A DNA stretch of 19,037 bases, taken from positions 1 to 19,037 of the forward strand of contig CAZFZT010000069.1 of NCBI GenBank assembly GCA_964523675.1, read 5' to 3'. Numbering within the stretch: position 1 is the first letter of the stretch; the number at the start of each line of letters is the position of its first letter. Origin of the DNA: CAZFZT01 sp964523675 (GTDB lineage Bacteria; Planctomycetota; Phycisphaerae; Phycisphaerales; SM1A02). The notes under the pieces were generated by a model. That model was not told the DNA's origin, searched no databases, and saw only the letters and a program-made list of their open reading frames with translations. Position numbers and translations under genes: made by a program. Shown here one piece after another: positions 1 through 6,411 of the stretch.

Positions 1-143
1 CGGTTTCTTCGAAGATACTGTCCTACGCCATGGGTCGATCGTGTCTCCCCCATTTGCGTCGCTCGCATCTGCTCGTTGCTCCACGTCATCGCATACACTG
101 CCCGCAGCAGCAGATCACTCTCGCAAATCGCAACTTCCACCAT

Positions 144-1259
144 ATGAAGCGCACGTATCTCTTCGCAGGCGGCGGATCGGGCGGGCACATCAGTCCCGGG
201 CTGGCCATCGCGGAGCGTCTGCTCGAACTGCAACCGGACGCCCGGCTGATCGTTCTGTGTTCACAGCGCGCGATCGATGCGGACATGCTCAGCCAGGCAG
301 GCGTGGAGCACATCACCCTGCCGGCACGCCCTTTCTCCAGGAAGCCATTGGCTGCAGCGCGCTTTGCCATCGGCTTTGTGCGCAGCATCGGACAGGTGAA
401 ACGGATCATCAAACGTCAGACGCCGGCGCATCTGGTCGCGCTGGGCGGCTTCGTCGCAGCCCCGGCCGTCGCCGCAGCCGCCGGTCGGATTCCCGTCACG
501 CTGCTCAACCTCGACGCTCCGCCGGGCAAGGCCAATCTCGTCATGGCCCGCAAGTGCGATCTCGTTCTCAGCGCGATTGACCTTCCCGCCATGCCGCGTT
601 TCGCGCACCGCATCGTCGGCATGCCGATCCGCCGCGCCGCACTCGCGGGTGAACGTTCACCTGCGCAGTGTCGTGAGCAACTCGGCCTCGATCCGGAGAA
701 GCAAACGCTTCTCGTCACCGGTGCATCACAGGGCGCCACCAGCATCAACAACATGATGATCGAGATCGCGCGCAGCCGTGACGCTGCGCTCTTGCAGGGA
801 AAGCGCCAGGTGCTGCATCTCACCGGAGGGGATGCCGGCGCGAGTGAGATCAAGAGCGCCTATGACAGTGCCGGCATTCACGCGATGGTGCTGCCCTTCC
901 TGCACGAAATGGGTCTAGCGTGGGGCGCAGCCGGCGGCGATGGTCTTGCCATCAGCCGGGCCGGCGCCAGTTCCGTGGCCGAGGCCTGGGCCAATGCGGT
1001 GCCCACGATCTTCATGCCGTATCCATACCACGCCGACGAACATCAACGCCACAACGCGCAGCCGATGGTCGCCACCGGTGGCGCAGTCATCGTCAAGGAC
1101 ATGATCGAGCCGAAGGAAAACACCACGCACATCGCGCCGACGCTGCAACGGCTCTATAACGATCGCCTTGAACTCGAGGCCATGAGCCGTCGCCTGCGCG
1201 AGAGCCCGCCACCCGACGCCGCCGAAATCCTCGCCCGGCTCCTCATTCAACACGTTTAG
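144..1259 (+). CDS. murG: MurG, UDP-GlcNAc:lipid I N-acetylglucosaminyltransferase
   Basis: Glycosyltransferase (GT28) that adds GlcNAc to lipid I to make lipid II on the cytoplasmic face of the membrane, the last intracellular step of peptidoglycan synthesis. The 371-residue length fits the family. The N-terminal glycine loop GGGSGGH is at residues 9-15 and a second glycine-rich turn (TGASQGA) opens the C-terminal half. The UDP-GlcNAc-binding region reads SRAGASSVAEAW followed by the PYPYHADEHQRHNAQ stretch (H300, Q301). I chose ATG 144 because the protein aligns with MurG from MKRTYLFAGGG onward; the frame is open upstream to an ATG at 30, but that extension looks non-coding. No clear Shine-Dalgarno is seen. 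Another frame remains open from the window edge to a TGA at 145-147, overlapping the start as ATGA, so an upstream coupled gene is possible but its translation is not recognisable. Confidence 0.95.
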   Translation: MKRTYLFAGGGSGGHISPGLAIAERLLELQPDARLIVLCSQRAIDADMLSQAGVEHITLPARPFSRKPLAAARFAIGFVRSIGQVKRIIKRQTPAHLVALGGFVAAPAVAAAAGRIPVTLLNLDAPPGKANLVMARKCDLVLSAIDLPAMPRFAHRIVGMPIRRAALAGERSPAQCREQLGLDPEKQTLLVTGASQGATSINNMMIEIARSRDAALLQGKRQVLHLTGGDAGASEIKSAYDSAGIHAMVLPFLHEMGLAWGAAGGDGLAISRAGASSVAEAWANAVPTIFMPYPYHADEHQRHNAQPMVATGGAVIVKDMIEPKENTTHIAPTLQRLYNDRLELEAMSRRLRESPPPDAAEILARLLIQHV

Positions 1260-1284
1260 CCGCGATACGGAGCGGAGCGTTCAC

Positions 1285-1307
1285 GGTGGTGCGCCGTTGC
1301 AACCACC
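1285..1307. terminator. Possible hairpin between convergent murG and diguanylate cyclase genes
   Basis: GGTGGT at 1285-1290 can pair with ACCACC at 1302-1307, with two more GC pairs inside the loop. It lies in the 65-base gap between two convergent genes, where a bidirectional terminator would be expected. There is no T-run on either side, so termination is inferred from position only. Confidence 0.25.
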
Positions 1308-1324
1308 TCGGCGCGTGTCGCAGC

Positions 1325-2782
1325 TCACCCTTCCTCACCACACTCCTGCCGCGCTCCACGTCCAAGCGTCAGCGCGTTCTTACCCTTCCGTTTCGACTGC
1401 AGCGCCAGGGCATCTGCATGATGAAGCAGCGCCTCGGGATCCCACCCATCCCAGGGAAACGTCGCCAATCCGGCGGAGACGCTCAGCGTCCCCGGCGCTT
1501 CAATGCCGAGCTTTGGAAAGCGCATTTGACAGACCTGATCCTGGAACCGCTGCGCGAGCACCTCGGCAGTCTCCGGGGGTGCAGAGCCACGCTCGCGCGG
1601 CCCGCCCGGATCGGTGAACACCACCGCAAACTCATCACCACCGATACGGCACACCCGATCCGACTTGCGAATCACTGAATTGAGCAGCCGCACCGTTTCG
1701 CGCAGAATCTCATCGCCCGCCGCATGGCCGAACTGATCGTTGTATTGCTTGAAGTTGTCGAGGTCGAAGACCATGACAGCGATCGGCAGCCGCTTCTTTG
1801 CCGCGTGCTTCATGGCGTCGGCAAGAAAACTCATGAAGTACCGGCGGTTGAACGCGCCGGTCAACTCATCGCGCTCCGCAAGCTCGCGCCACTTGATGTG
1901 CTCCGCCTCCAGCGCAAGCCACCTGGCTAGCCAATCCGCCCACCGCGCAAGCTCCCCCGCAGGCGCCAGGCGCGATTGAAGCACGCCTCGTTCCTGATCA
2001 CCACAACGCATGACCGCTTCCGAACTCCCCGCCTCCCCGGATGTCGCTTCAACCACGGCGACATCACTCCAGCCGGTGTGCTGGCGTATCAAACGCAGCG
2101 CCACATCGCGCACCGCATGAACCTCGCCGCGTGCCGAACGCATCACCGCTTCAACAAGATCAATATCGCCAAGTTCCTGCCCCGTCTGCGCCGCGTGCGA
2201 CGCCGCATGAGTCGGCGCCGCAGCCGTGTCTTGACGGCTTGTCCGCGCTGCCGCTTGCGAGACGGACTCGCCCGGATCGACCTGCTCAGCAGCGCGATGC
2301 GGCTGCTCGACCTGATCCACATGGCCGCGCTGCGCAGCTGCGCCGATCACGCCCTCATCCTGCGTTTCGCCGCGCAACAATCTGCGCAGCGCCTCGCCGC
2401 CGGGCCAGTCATCCAGAACGCCGTCAAATGACGCCTCGCCCAGCTTTGCATGCCCGTTCTGCGACGCCCGTGCGCCACCGTCCTGCTTCACAAGATAAAT
2501 CCGCACCGCCGGATCGACGCGTCGCAGCGCGCCTGCCGGATCGTCGAAGCCGTTCACCGCCGACTCGGCCAGGAGGATCAACTCGAACGGCTGTTGAGCA
2601 GGCGCGTTCGCCAATTCTCCGACGGCGTGAAACGCATGATGAACCACGACCAACTGATCCGCAGGGCCATCGCCGATCGCCGTCGCCTGAGGTTGCTCCT
2701 CAGGGATGACGAGCAGCACGCGCGCACGGCTGCCGCGCCGCCCCGCTGCTTGTGCTGCACCTGTACGCGGCCGTGCCGTCAT
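1325..2782 (-). CDS. Diguanylate cyclase (GGDEF) with N-terminal receiver-like region
   Basis: Makes cyclic di-GMP from two GTP. The C-terminal GGDEF domain spans about residues 300-475: DELTGAFNRRYF at 305-316, the metal-binding FDLDNFK at 339-345, and the catalytic GGDEF at 381-385. An RxxD product-inhibition site (R372-D375) lies exactly five residues before GGDEF, so the enzyme should be active and feedback-inhibited. Residues about 20-100 alternate strand- and helix-like stretches (RVLLVIPEE, FELILLAES, RIYLV) like a degenerate receiver domain, without a convincing phosphoacceptor aspartate. Residues 140-205 are low-complexity and Ala/Gln-rich, probably a linker. No membrane segment is seen, so the protein is cytoplasmic. 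ATG 2782 overlaps the upstream gene's stop by four bases (ATGA), with GGAGGA at 2791-2796 as ribosome site, so the two genes are coupled. Confidence 0.9.
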   Translation of the reverse strand: MTARPRTGAAQAAGRRGSRARVLLVIPEEQPQATAIGDGPADQLVVVHHAFHAVGELANAPAQQPFELILLAESAVNGFDDPAGALRRVDPAVRIYLVKQDGGARASQNGHAKLGEASFDGVLDDWPGGEALRRLLRGETQDEGVIGAAAQRGHVDQVEQPHRAAEQVDPGESVSQAAARTSRQDTAAAPTHAASHAAQTGQELGDIDLVEAVMRSARGEVHAVRDVALRLIRQHTGWSDVAVVEATSGEAGSSEAVMRCGDQERGVLQSRLAPAGELARWADWLARWLALEAEHIKWRELAERDELTGAFNRRYFMSFLADAMKHAAKKRLPIAVMVFDLDNFKQYNDQFGHAAGDEILRETVRLLNSVIRKSDRVCRIGGDEFAVVFTDPGGPRERGSAPPETAEVLAQRFQDQVCQMRFPKLGIEAPGTLSVSAGLATFPWDGWDPEALLHHADALALQSKRKGKNALTLGRGARQECGEEG

Positions 2783-3321
2783 CGGCGCATTCCTCCCGCC
2801 CCACCCGCGCCTCCCAGCAACATGTCGATCTCCTCGCGCGTGATCGACGATGATGATCTCTCCTTGCGTGCAGGCCTGCGCTCACCCGGAGGCGCTTCGC
2901 CTGCCTCTGTCGCACTGCGGCTCATCTGATTCGCCGCAGCCCGCTTGCATCGCGCCTTCTGATTCACCGATGCCTCGTGCAGGCCACGCTCATCAAAGGC
3001 GAACAGCCGCGTCTGCGGGAAGTAACTCGTGATCGCTTCGAGCAGTTCATGACGATCCTTCCACTTCTCCGGATGCACAAGCACAAACGAAATACCGTGC
3101 GAATCGGTTGCATCATCATCCTCGACGGCGATTGTCAGCGACTCATGGGTTCCCTGCGCTGCTGATGCCAGCGCGACCTCCGTCATCGCCAGCATCGGGT
3201 CGCTCACCGCCCGGACGCGCCAAGACCGCTCGGCCGAGAGCGCGCGAACGGCCACGCGCTCGCTCCCCGGCGGGGCGAGAACGATCGCAATGGATTGGCC
3301 TGATGCTGCGGAATCGGTCAT
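2779..3321 (-). CDS. Hypothetical protein with C-terminal FliM/FliN-like EIDMLLG motif
   Basis: A 180-residue protein of unrecognised family, translated just before and overlapping the diguanylate cyclase. Residues 10-110 look like a compact alpha/beta domain (IAIVLAPPG, SLTIAVEDD, ISFVLVHPE, TRLFAFDE), possibly a diverged receiver fold. Residues 120-157 are basic and probably disordered. Residues 160-170 read ITREEIDMLLG, closely resembling the LSQEEIDALL-type peptide at the N-terminus of FliM and FliN; in FliM this peptide docks phosphorylated CheY. The tail after it is Gly-rich. ATG 3321 has GGAG about eight bases upstream, and a TAGAAT box sits about 19 bases further up. The coupling suggests that it regulates or partners the cyclase, which is inference. 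A stand-alone function is equally possible. Confidence 0.75.
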   Translation of the reverse strand: MTDSAASGQSIAIVLAPPGSERVAVRALSAERSWRVRAVSDPMLAMTEVALASAAQGTHESLTIAVEDDDATDSHGISFVLVHPEKWKDRHELLEAITSYFPQTRLFAFDERGLHEASVNQKARCKRAAANQMSRSATEAGEAPPGERRPARKERSSSSITREEIDMLLGGAGGAGGMRR

Positions 3322-3339
3322 CGCATCTGCTCCGCATCA

Positions 3340-3345
3340 ATTCTA
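3340..3345 (-). promoter_or_regulatory. Candidate -10 box (TAGAAT) for the diguanylate cyclase operon
   Basis: On the minus strand TAGAAT lies 19 bases upstream of the ATG at 3321, a plausible -10 with a short leader. No convincing -35 is found at standard spacing. The same hexamer appears upstream of two other genes in this window (5319-5324 and 13985-13990). Confidence 0.3.
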
Positions 3346-3494
3346 ACGCGTCTCAGAGCCGAGGCCGGAAATCCGCGCATTTTGCAATGAATCAACCGTT
3401 TATCACCTGCAAAGCCGTGCGAGAACGCGCGCCTCGAAACAAGTGCCGGACTCATCCCCCGCTTTCCCGCATGGAATCAGTGTCCTTCGCGGCG

Positions 3495-4382
3495 TCACCG
3501 CCTCGCCGCATGAAGAGCCGTTGCGATTTCCTCTGCAAACTCCTTCGCCGCGTTCTGCACTGCGGCGCGCCACTGGGCATCGCCTGATTCAAACGCATAG
3601 ATCACTGATCGGCTGGCGGTGATGATCGCGCCGGTCAGGCCCGAATCGCTGCGATTGAAGAAAGGCAGGACATCGTCAGCGGTGCCGCCCTGCGCCCCGT
3701 AGCCGGGCACAAGAAAGATCTGTCGCGGCATGAGCTTGCGCAGCCGCGCTGCATCCTCGGCCTTGGTGGCCCCGACAACCGCCCCCAATGCGCTGTAACC
3801 GCAGTTCCCGAGGTAATCCTCGCCAATCGACGCCACCATCTGGGCCGCCGCCTCAGCAACGGTTTCTCCGGTCTCAAGAACGCGCGTCTGCAATGCATCA
3901 CTTCCGGGATTAGAGGTGCGCACCAGCGCGAAACTGCCGCGACCCTCCACAAGAAAGGGCTCAATCGCATCAGGCCCCAGGTAACTGTTGATCGTCAGCC
4001 AGTCTGCGGAAGAATCGCCTGTGAACGTCGCAGCCGCATAGTGCGCGGCCGTCACGCCGATGTCGCCGCGCTTCGCATCCAGAATCACTGCCAGACCGCG
4101 CGACTGCGCTTCCGCGATCATCTCATCGAGCAGCGCAACACCGTCGGCCCGGTACCGTTCATAGCACGCTGACTGAAACTTCACGCAAGGCACCGCGCCC
4201 GAGTCATGGACCGCATCCAGGATTCCCAGCGTGAACTGTCGAAACGCCTCCACCGGAATCGCGCTGCGCAGCGCATCGGGCAACCGCTCAAAGACCGGGT
4301 CAATCCCGACACAGATCGGCGAGCCGAAACGATCGACGGCGCCAAGAAGGCGGTCGGCGGCATGGGCGCTGTTCATCGTCAT
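3495..4382 (-). CDS. pyrF: Orotidine 5'-phosphate decarboxylase (PyrF, group 2)
   Basis: Catalyses decarboxylation of OMP to UMP, the last step of pyrimidine synthesis, in the cytoplasm. From ATG 4382 the protein is 295 residues, longer than the classical ~240-residue enzyme but right for the group 2 (TIGR02127) type. The catalytic LDAKRGDIG is at residues 101-109 with lysine 104. CVGIDPV (24-30), the substrate loop RTSNPGS (155-161), VPGYGAQGG (225-233) and the phosphate-binding ASRS (256-259) are all in place. The frame continues to 4427, but that would overlap the divergent gene beginning at 4417. ATG 4382 or 4376 leaves a 34-40 base divergent promoter region. No other pyrimidine gene is nearby. 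Confidence 0.95.
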   Translation of the reverse strand: MTMNSAHAADRLLGAVDRFGSPICVGIDPVFERLPDALRSAIPVEAFRQFTLGILDAVHDSGAVPCVKFQSACYERYRADGVALLDEMIAEAQSRGLAVILDAKRGDIGVTAAHYAAATFTGDSSADWLTINSYLGPDAIEPFLVEGRGSFALVRTSNPGSDALQTRVLETGETVAEAAAQMVASIGEDYLGNCGYSALGAVVGATKAEDAARLRKLMPRQIFLVPGYGAQGGTADDVLPFFNRSDSGLTGAIITASRSVIYAFESGDAQWRAAVQNAAKEFAEEIATALHAARR

Positions 4383-4409
4383 TGCCGCAGAGTGTACCAG
4401 CCGTACAAT
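4382..4409 (+). promoter_or_regulatory. Candidate promoter for the DUF971/thioesterase operon
   Basis: TTGCCG at 4382-4387 and TACAAT at 4404-4409 are separated by 16 bases and match the sigma70 consensus at 4/6 and 5/6 positions. The -10 ends only seven bases before the ATG at 4417, so a transcript from it would have almost no leader. No Shine-Dalgarno precedes that ATG, which agrees with leaderless translation. This is inference from spacing. Confidence 0.4.
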
Positions 4410-4416
4410 CGCACGC

Positions 4417-4749
4417 ATGAGCGACAAACCAGTTCATCTTGACCTTGAGAGGGAGCGCGGCCTGACCGTGCGCTGGGGAGATGGAACGGAGAGCTTCTAT
4501 CCCGTTGCGTACCTCCGTCGCCTGTCGCCTTCCGCTGAGATGAAACAGCTGCGCGAGGAGATGGCGAAGAATCCGCTCACAGTGCTGCCCGCTTCAACGT
4601 CCGCATCCGGCGGTGAACTCGTCGCAGAAAGCGCGGAACTCGTCGGCAACTACGCCGTTCGCATCCGATTCTCCGACGGCCACGACACAGGCATCTACAC
4701 GTGGCGCTACCTGCGCGAGATCGATCCCCAACGTGACCACACAACCTGA
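4417..4749 (+). CDS. DUF971 (GBBH-like N-terminal domain) protein
   Basis: A 110-residue single-domain protein of the gamma-butyrobetaine-hydroxylase-like N-terminal family (DUF971, PF06155). The family is found alone in bacteria, at the N-terminus of GBBH-type dioxygenases and at the C-terminus of some Mrp/ApbC-type iron-sulfur carriers. Family features visible are LTVRWGDGTESFYPVAYLR near the start and IRFSDGHDTGIYTWRYLREI near the end; the SDGHDTGIY segment is the most diagnostic. The bacterial stand-alone role is not established, though an iron-sulfur or metal-linked role is often proposed. The frame is open much further upstream, but ATG 4417 starts the conserved domain and clears the divergent pyrF. 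Its stop lies 17 bases inside the downstream thioesterase gene. Confidence 0.85.
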   Translation: MSDKPVHLDLERERGLTVRWGDGTESFYPVAYLRRLSPSAEMKQLREEMAKNPLTVLPASTSASGGELVAESAELVGNYAVRIRFSDGHDTGIYTWRYLREIDPQRDHTT

Positions 4750-5248
4750 CACCGGCATCACACGCTCGAATGCGGCGGTCGATCTTGCGCCATTCGAGAT
4801 CGACCATCCTTCGCCTTTCCTCTGCGAACTCACGGTCGATGATCGCCACCTGAGCCGGGCTGTCGAGCACGTGTCAAACATCGAGTACGTGCGCTGGCTC
4901 GACCGCGCGGCTGAGTTGCACTCGGATGCGCTGGGCTACACGCGCGAGACGATGCTGCGCGAGAATGTCATGTGGTTCGTTGCACGTCATGAAATTGACT
5001 ACCGAGCGGAAGCGTGGCGCGGCGACCGGATCGTCATCGCCACCTGGGTGCGCAGCTTCAAACGGGTCAAGTCGTGGCGCGATTATGTGATGATCCGAAT
5101 GAGCGACAAGAAAATGATCTGCCGGGCGGCAACGTTGTGGGTCTTCGTCGATCTTGCAACGCGCAAACCCAAGCGCATCCCGCAGGAGATGATCGATCGC
5201 TTCTCGGGAGCATCGAATCTGCGGATGAACGCAGATGGACGCAGATGA
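4733..5248 (+). CDS. Hotdog-fold acyl-CoA/acyl-ACP thioesterase
   Basis: A 171-residue hotdog protein of the 4HBT/FatA-like type, expected to hydrolyse acyl-CoA or acyl-ACP thioesters in the cytoplasm; substrate unknown. Residues 45-60 (EHVSNIEYVRWLDRAA) match the conserved N-terminal helix region of the family, followed by VARHEIDYRAEAWRGDRI at 83-100 and the central strand VIATWVRSF. The start is taken as GTG 4733, overlapping the DUF971 gene by 17 bases; the longer frame upstream merely translates that gene out of frame. The last residues (NLRMNADGRR, about 162-171) do not belong to the fold: they are encoded by a tandem ~10-base repeat running over the stop codon, so the original C-terminus has probably been replaced or extended by repeat DNA. 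Confidence 0.85.
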   Translation: MTTQPDTGITRSNAAVDLAPFEIDHPSPFLCELTVDDRHLSRAVEHVSNIEYVRWLDRAAELHSDALGYTRETMLRENVMWFVARHEIDYRAEAWRGDRIVIATWVRSFKRVKSWRDYVMIRMSDKKMICRAATLWVFVDLATRKPKRIPQEMIDRFSGASNLRMNADGRR

Positions 5249-5250
5249 AG
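5216..5250. repeat. 10-base-period repeat (GATGNACGCA) over the thioesterase stop codon
   Basis: GATGAACGCA at 5224-5233 and GATGGACGCA at 5234-5243 are followed by a partial GATGAAG, and preceded by AATCTGCG in the same style. The stop codon TGA (5246-5248) falls inside the array. It resembles the dispersed CATCTGCGTTCATCTGCG-like repeats I recall from planctomycete and other environmental genomes; a genome-wide search would confirm that. Confidence 0.7.
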
Positions 5251-5319
5251 AAATCAGCGACGCGCGGAGCCAGTGTGGACGGATCTGCGTCATCTCACTC
5301 CTTCGGTTCCCGATCCAGT

Positions 5320-5351
5320 AGAATCATCCGCGTTCACCTGCGCGAGTCTGC
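5320..5351. repeat. Degenerate inverted copy of the GATGNACGCA repeat
   Basis: ATCATCCGCGTTCACCTGCG (from 5323) is a diverged reverse complement of the array at 5216-5250. The two face each other across about 70 bases between the thioesterase and the membrane-protein gene, and this copy overlaps the TAGAAT box at 5319-5324. Confidence 0.45.
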
Positions 5352-5387
5352 ATTTCCAAAGTGCGTACGCTCACAGAAAGGGGCATC

Positions 5388-5801
5388 ATGGCTGACATTC
5401 GCTCGCATGCGTTTTCAATGTTCCTCACTGCCGCCGTCTTTGCGGTGTTGGGGTATTACATGATCGGCTGGGGGCACCAGACGACGACCGGTCCGACATC
5501 GCAACTGCTGATGATGGTCGTTTTGCTGAAATGGACATTGCGGGCCGGCGCGATCGTCTTCGCAGTGGCTGGTTCGTTAGCGGCCCTGCAAGTTCGAGCT
5601 GGCGCGATCCTCTATAGCGTAAGTGCGATGGCGGCATGCGGCATCTGCCTGGCCGTAACCGTCTGGGAAGTCACCACTCCGTACTACAGCGGCCCCGGAC
5701 CGCTCATCCTCATCGTGCTTGCTGCATGGACTGGATACACGGGCGTCGATGCGCTGCGCCTGCTCAAGGCAGCGCCGCCTCAGCACGCCCCCGCGCCCTA
5801 G
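5388..5801 (+). CDS. Small multi-pass membrane protein of unknown function
   Basis: A 137-residue hydrophobic protein that I do not recognise as a named family. Hydrophobic stretches at about residues 9-26, 38-68 (interrupted by charged K48 and R52), 71-94 and 103-120 suggest four membrane segments, with a short basic turn between the second and third and a proline/alanine-rich C-terminus. ATG 5388 is preceded by a good ribosome site (AGAAAGGGG, from 5375). A TAGAAT box at 5319-5324 could serve as -10 for a separate transcript. The gap to the thioesterase (139 bases) is mostly repeat-derived. No catalytic motif is visible; a structural or transport-accessory role cannot be told apart. Confidence 0.75.
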   Translation: MADIRSHAFSMFLTAAVFAVLGYYMIGWGHQTTTGPTSQLLMMVVLLKWTLRAGAIVFAVAGSLAALQVRAGAILYSVSAMAACGICLAVTVWEVTTPYYSGPGPLILIVLAAWTGYTGVDALRLLKAAPPQHAPAP

Positions 5802-5955
5802 CGCCCCCGTTCCGGTAACGCCCAGCAACCTCACCGATTGTCATAATCCGCGTGACTGCGCATGATTCTGCGCCCGCAGCGCCTGTGCAAGCTCGAAAAA
5901 ATGCCGATCGACGCAGAACAGGATCGTCAGCCAACTTCTTCGAGCTTTCCCACGT

Positions 5956-6381
5956 ATGAACCTTCCGAGGCCCAAACACGCCATCGGTAGCGCGGCCGCC
6001 AGTTGCCGCCGCCGTGCTGACCGACGCGCCTACAAGTCGCCGGTGTCACTCTCAGTGATGCGCGGCAGTGAGTTTTGTCGGCCTGTCGATGTCACTGCCG
6101 TGGATATCTCCGTCTGCGGCATCGGCGTCCTCACTCGTCAGATGATGCACCGCGGCGCCGTCGGCGCGCTGCACCTGCGCATGCCCGACGGCTCCACTGC
6201 CATCGTCGGCGTTGTCGTCATGAACTGCCACTACGTTGGCGAGATGAACCACCGCGTCGGCCTGCAGTTCACCGAGTTGCACCCGTCGTATGCCGAATCG
6301 CCGCATATGCCCGAGAACAGCCGCGTGATCCAGAGCAGGAACGCGCACCAGGCGTTCCGTGATTCCTTTGGAACGGCGTGA
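5956..6381 (+). CDS. PilZ-domain cyclic di-GMP receptor
   Basis: A 141-residue, single-domain PilZ protein (PF07238) expected to bind c-di-GMP in the cytoplasm and relay it to an unknown target. Both halves of the ligand site are present: the RxxxR loop within CRRRADRRAY (R19/R23 or R20/R24) and the D/NxSxxG motif as DISVCG at residues 50-55, with about 26 residues between. Beta-strand-like stretches follow (GALHLRMPDG, AIVGVVVMNC, HRVGLQFTEL) as expected for the barrel. The C-terminal 25 residues after the barrel are polar and unassigned. The diguanylate cyclase 3 kb upstream could feed it, but co-function is inference. The 154 bases before it contain nothing recognisable. Confidence 0.88.
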   Translation: MNLPRPKHAIGSAAASCRRRADRRAYKSPVSLSVMRGSEFCRPVDVTAVDISVCGIGVLTRQMMHRGAVGALHLRMPDGSTAIVGVVVMNCHYVGEMNHRVGLQFTELHPSYAESPHMPENSRVIQSRNAHQAFRDSFGTA

Positions 6382-6411
6382 TGACGTTTGAAGGATGACA
6401 CGCCGCTCGCT

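Noticed and set aside
1..147. Possible 3' end of a gene upstream of murG, with TGA at 145-147 overlapping the murG start as ATGA
   Set aside because: The translation (Arg/Ser/Cys-rich) resembles no expected neighbour such as FtsW, and all three plus frames are open in this short stretch, so it cannot be supported.
1976..2929. Plus-strand open frames of 150-220 codons opposite the diguanylate cyclase
   Set aside because: They are Arg/Pro/His-rich antisense frames of a well-supported GGDEF gene and have no recognisable motifs.
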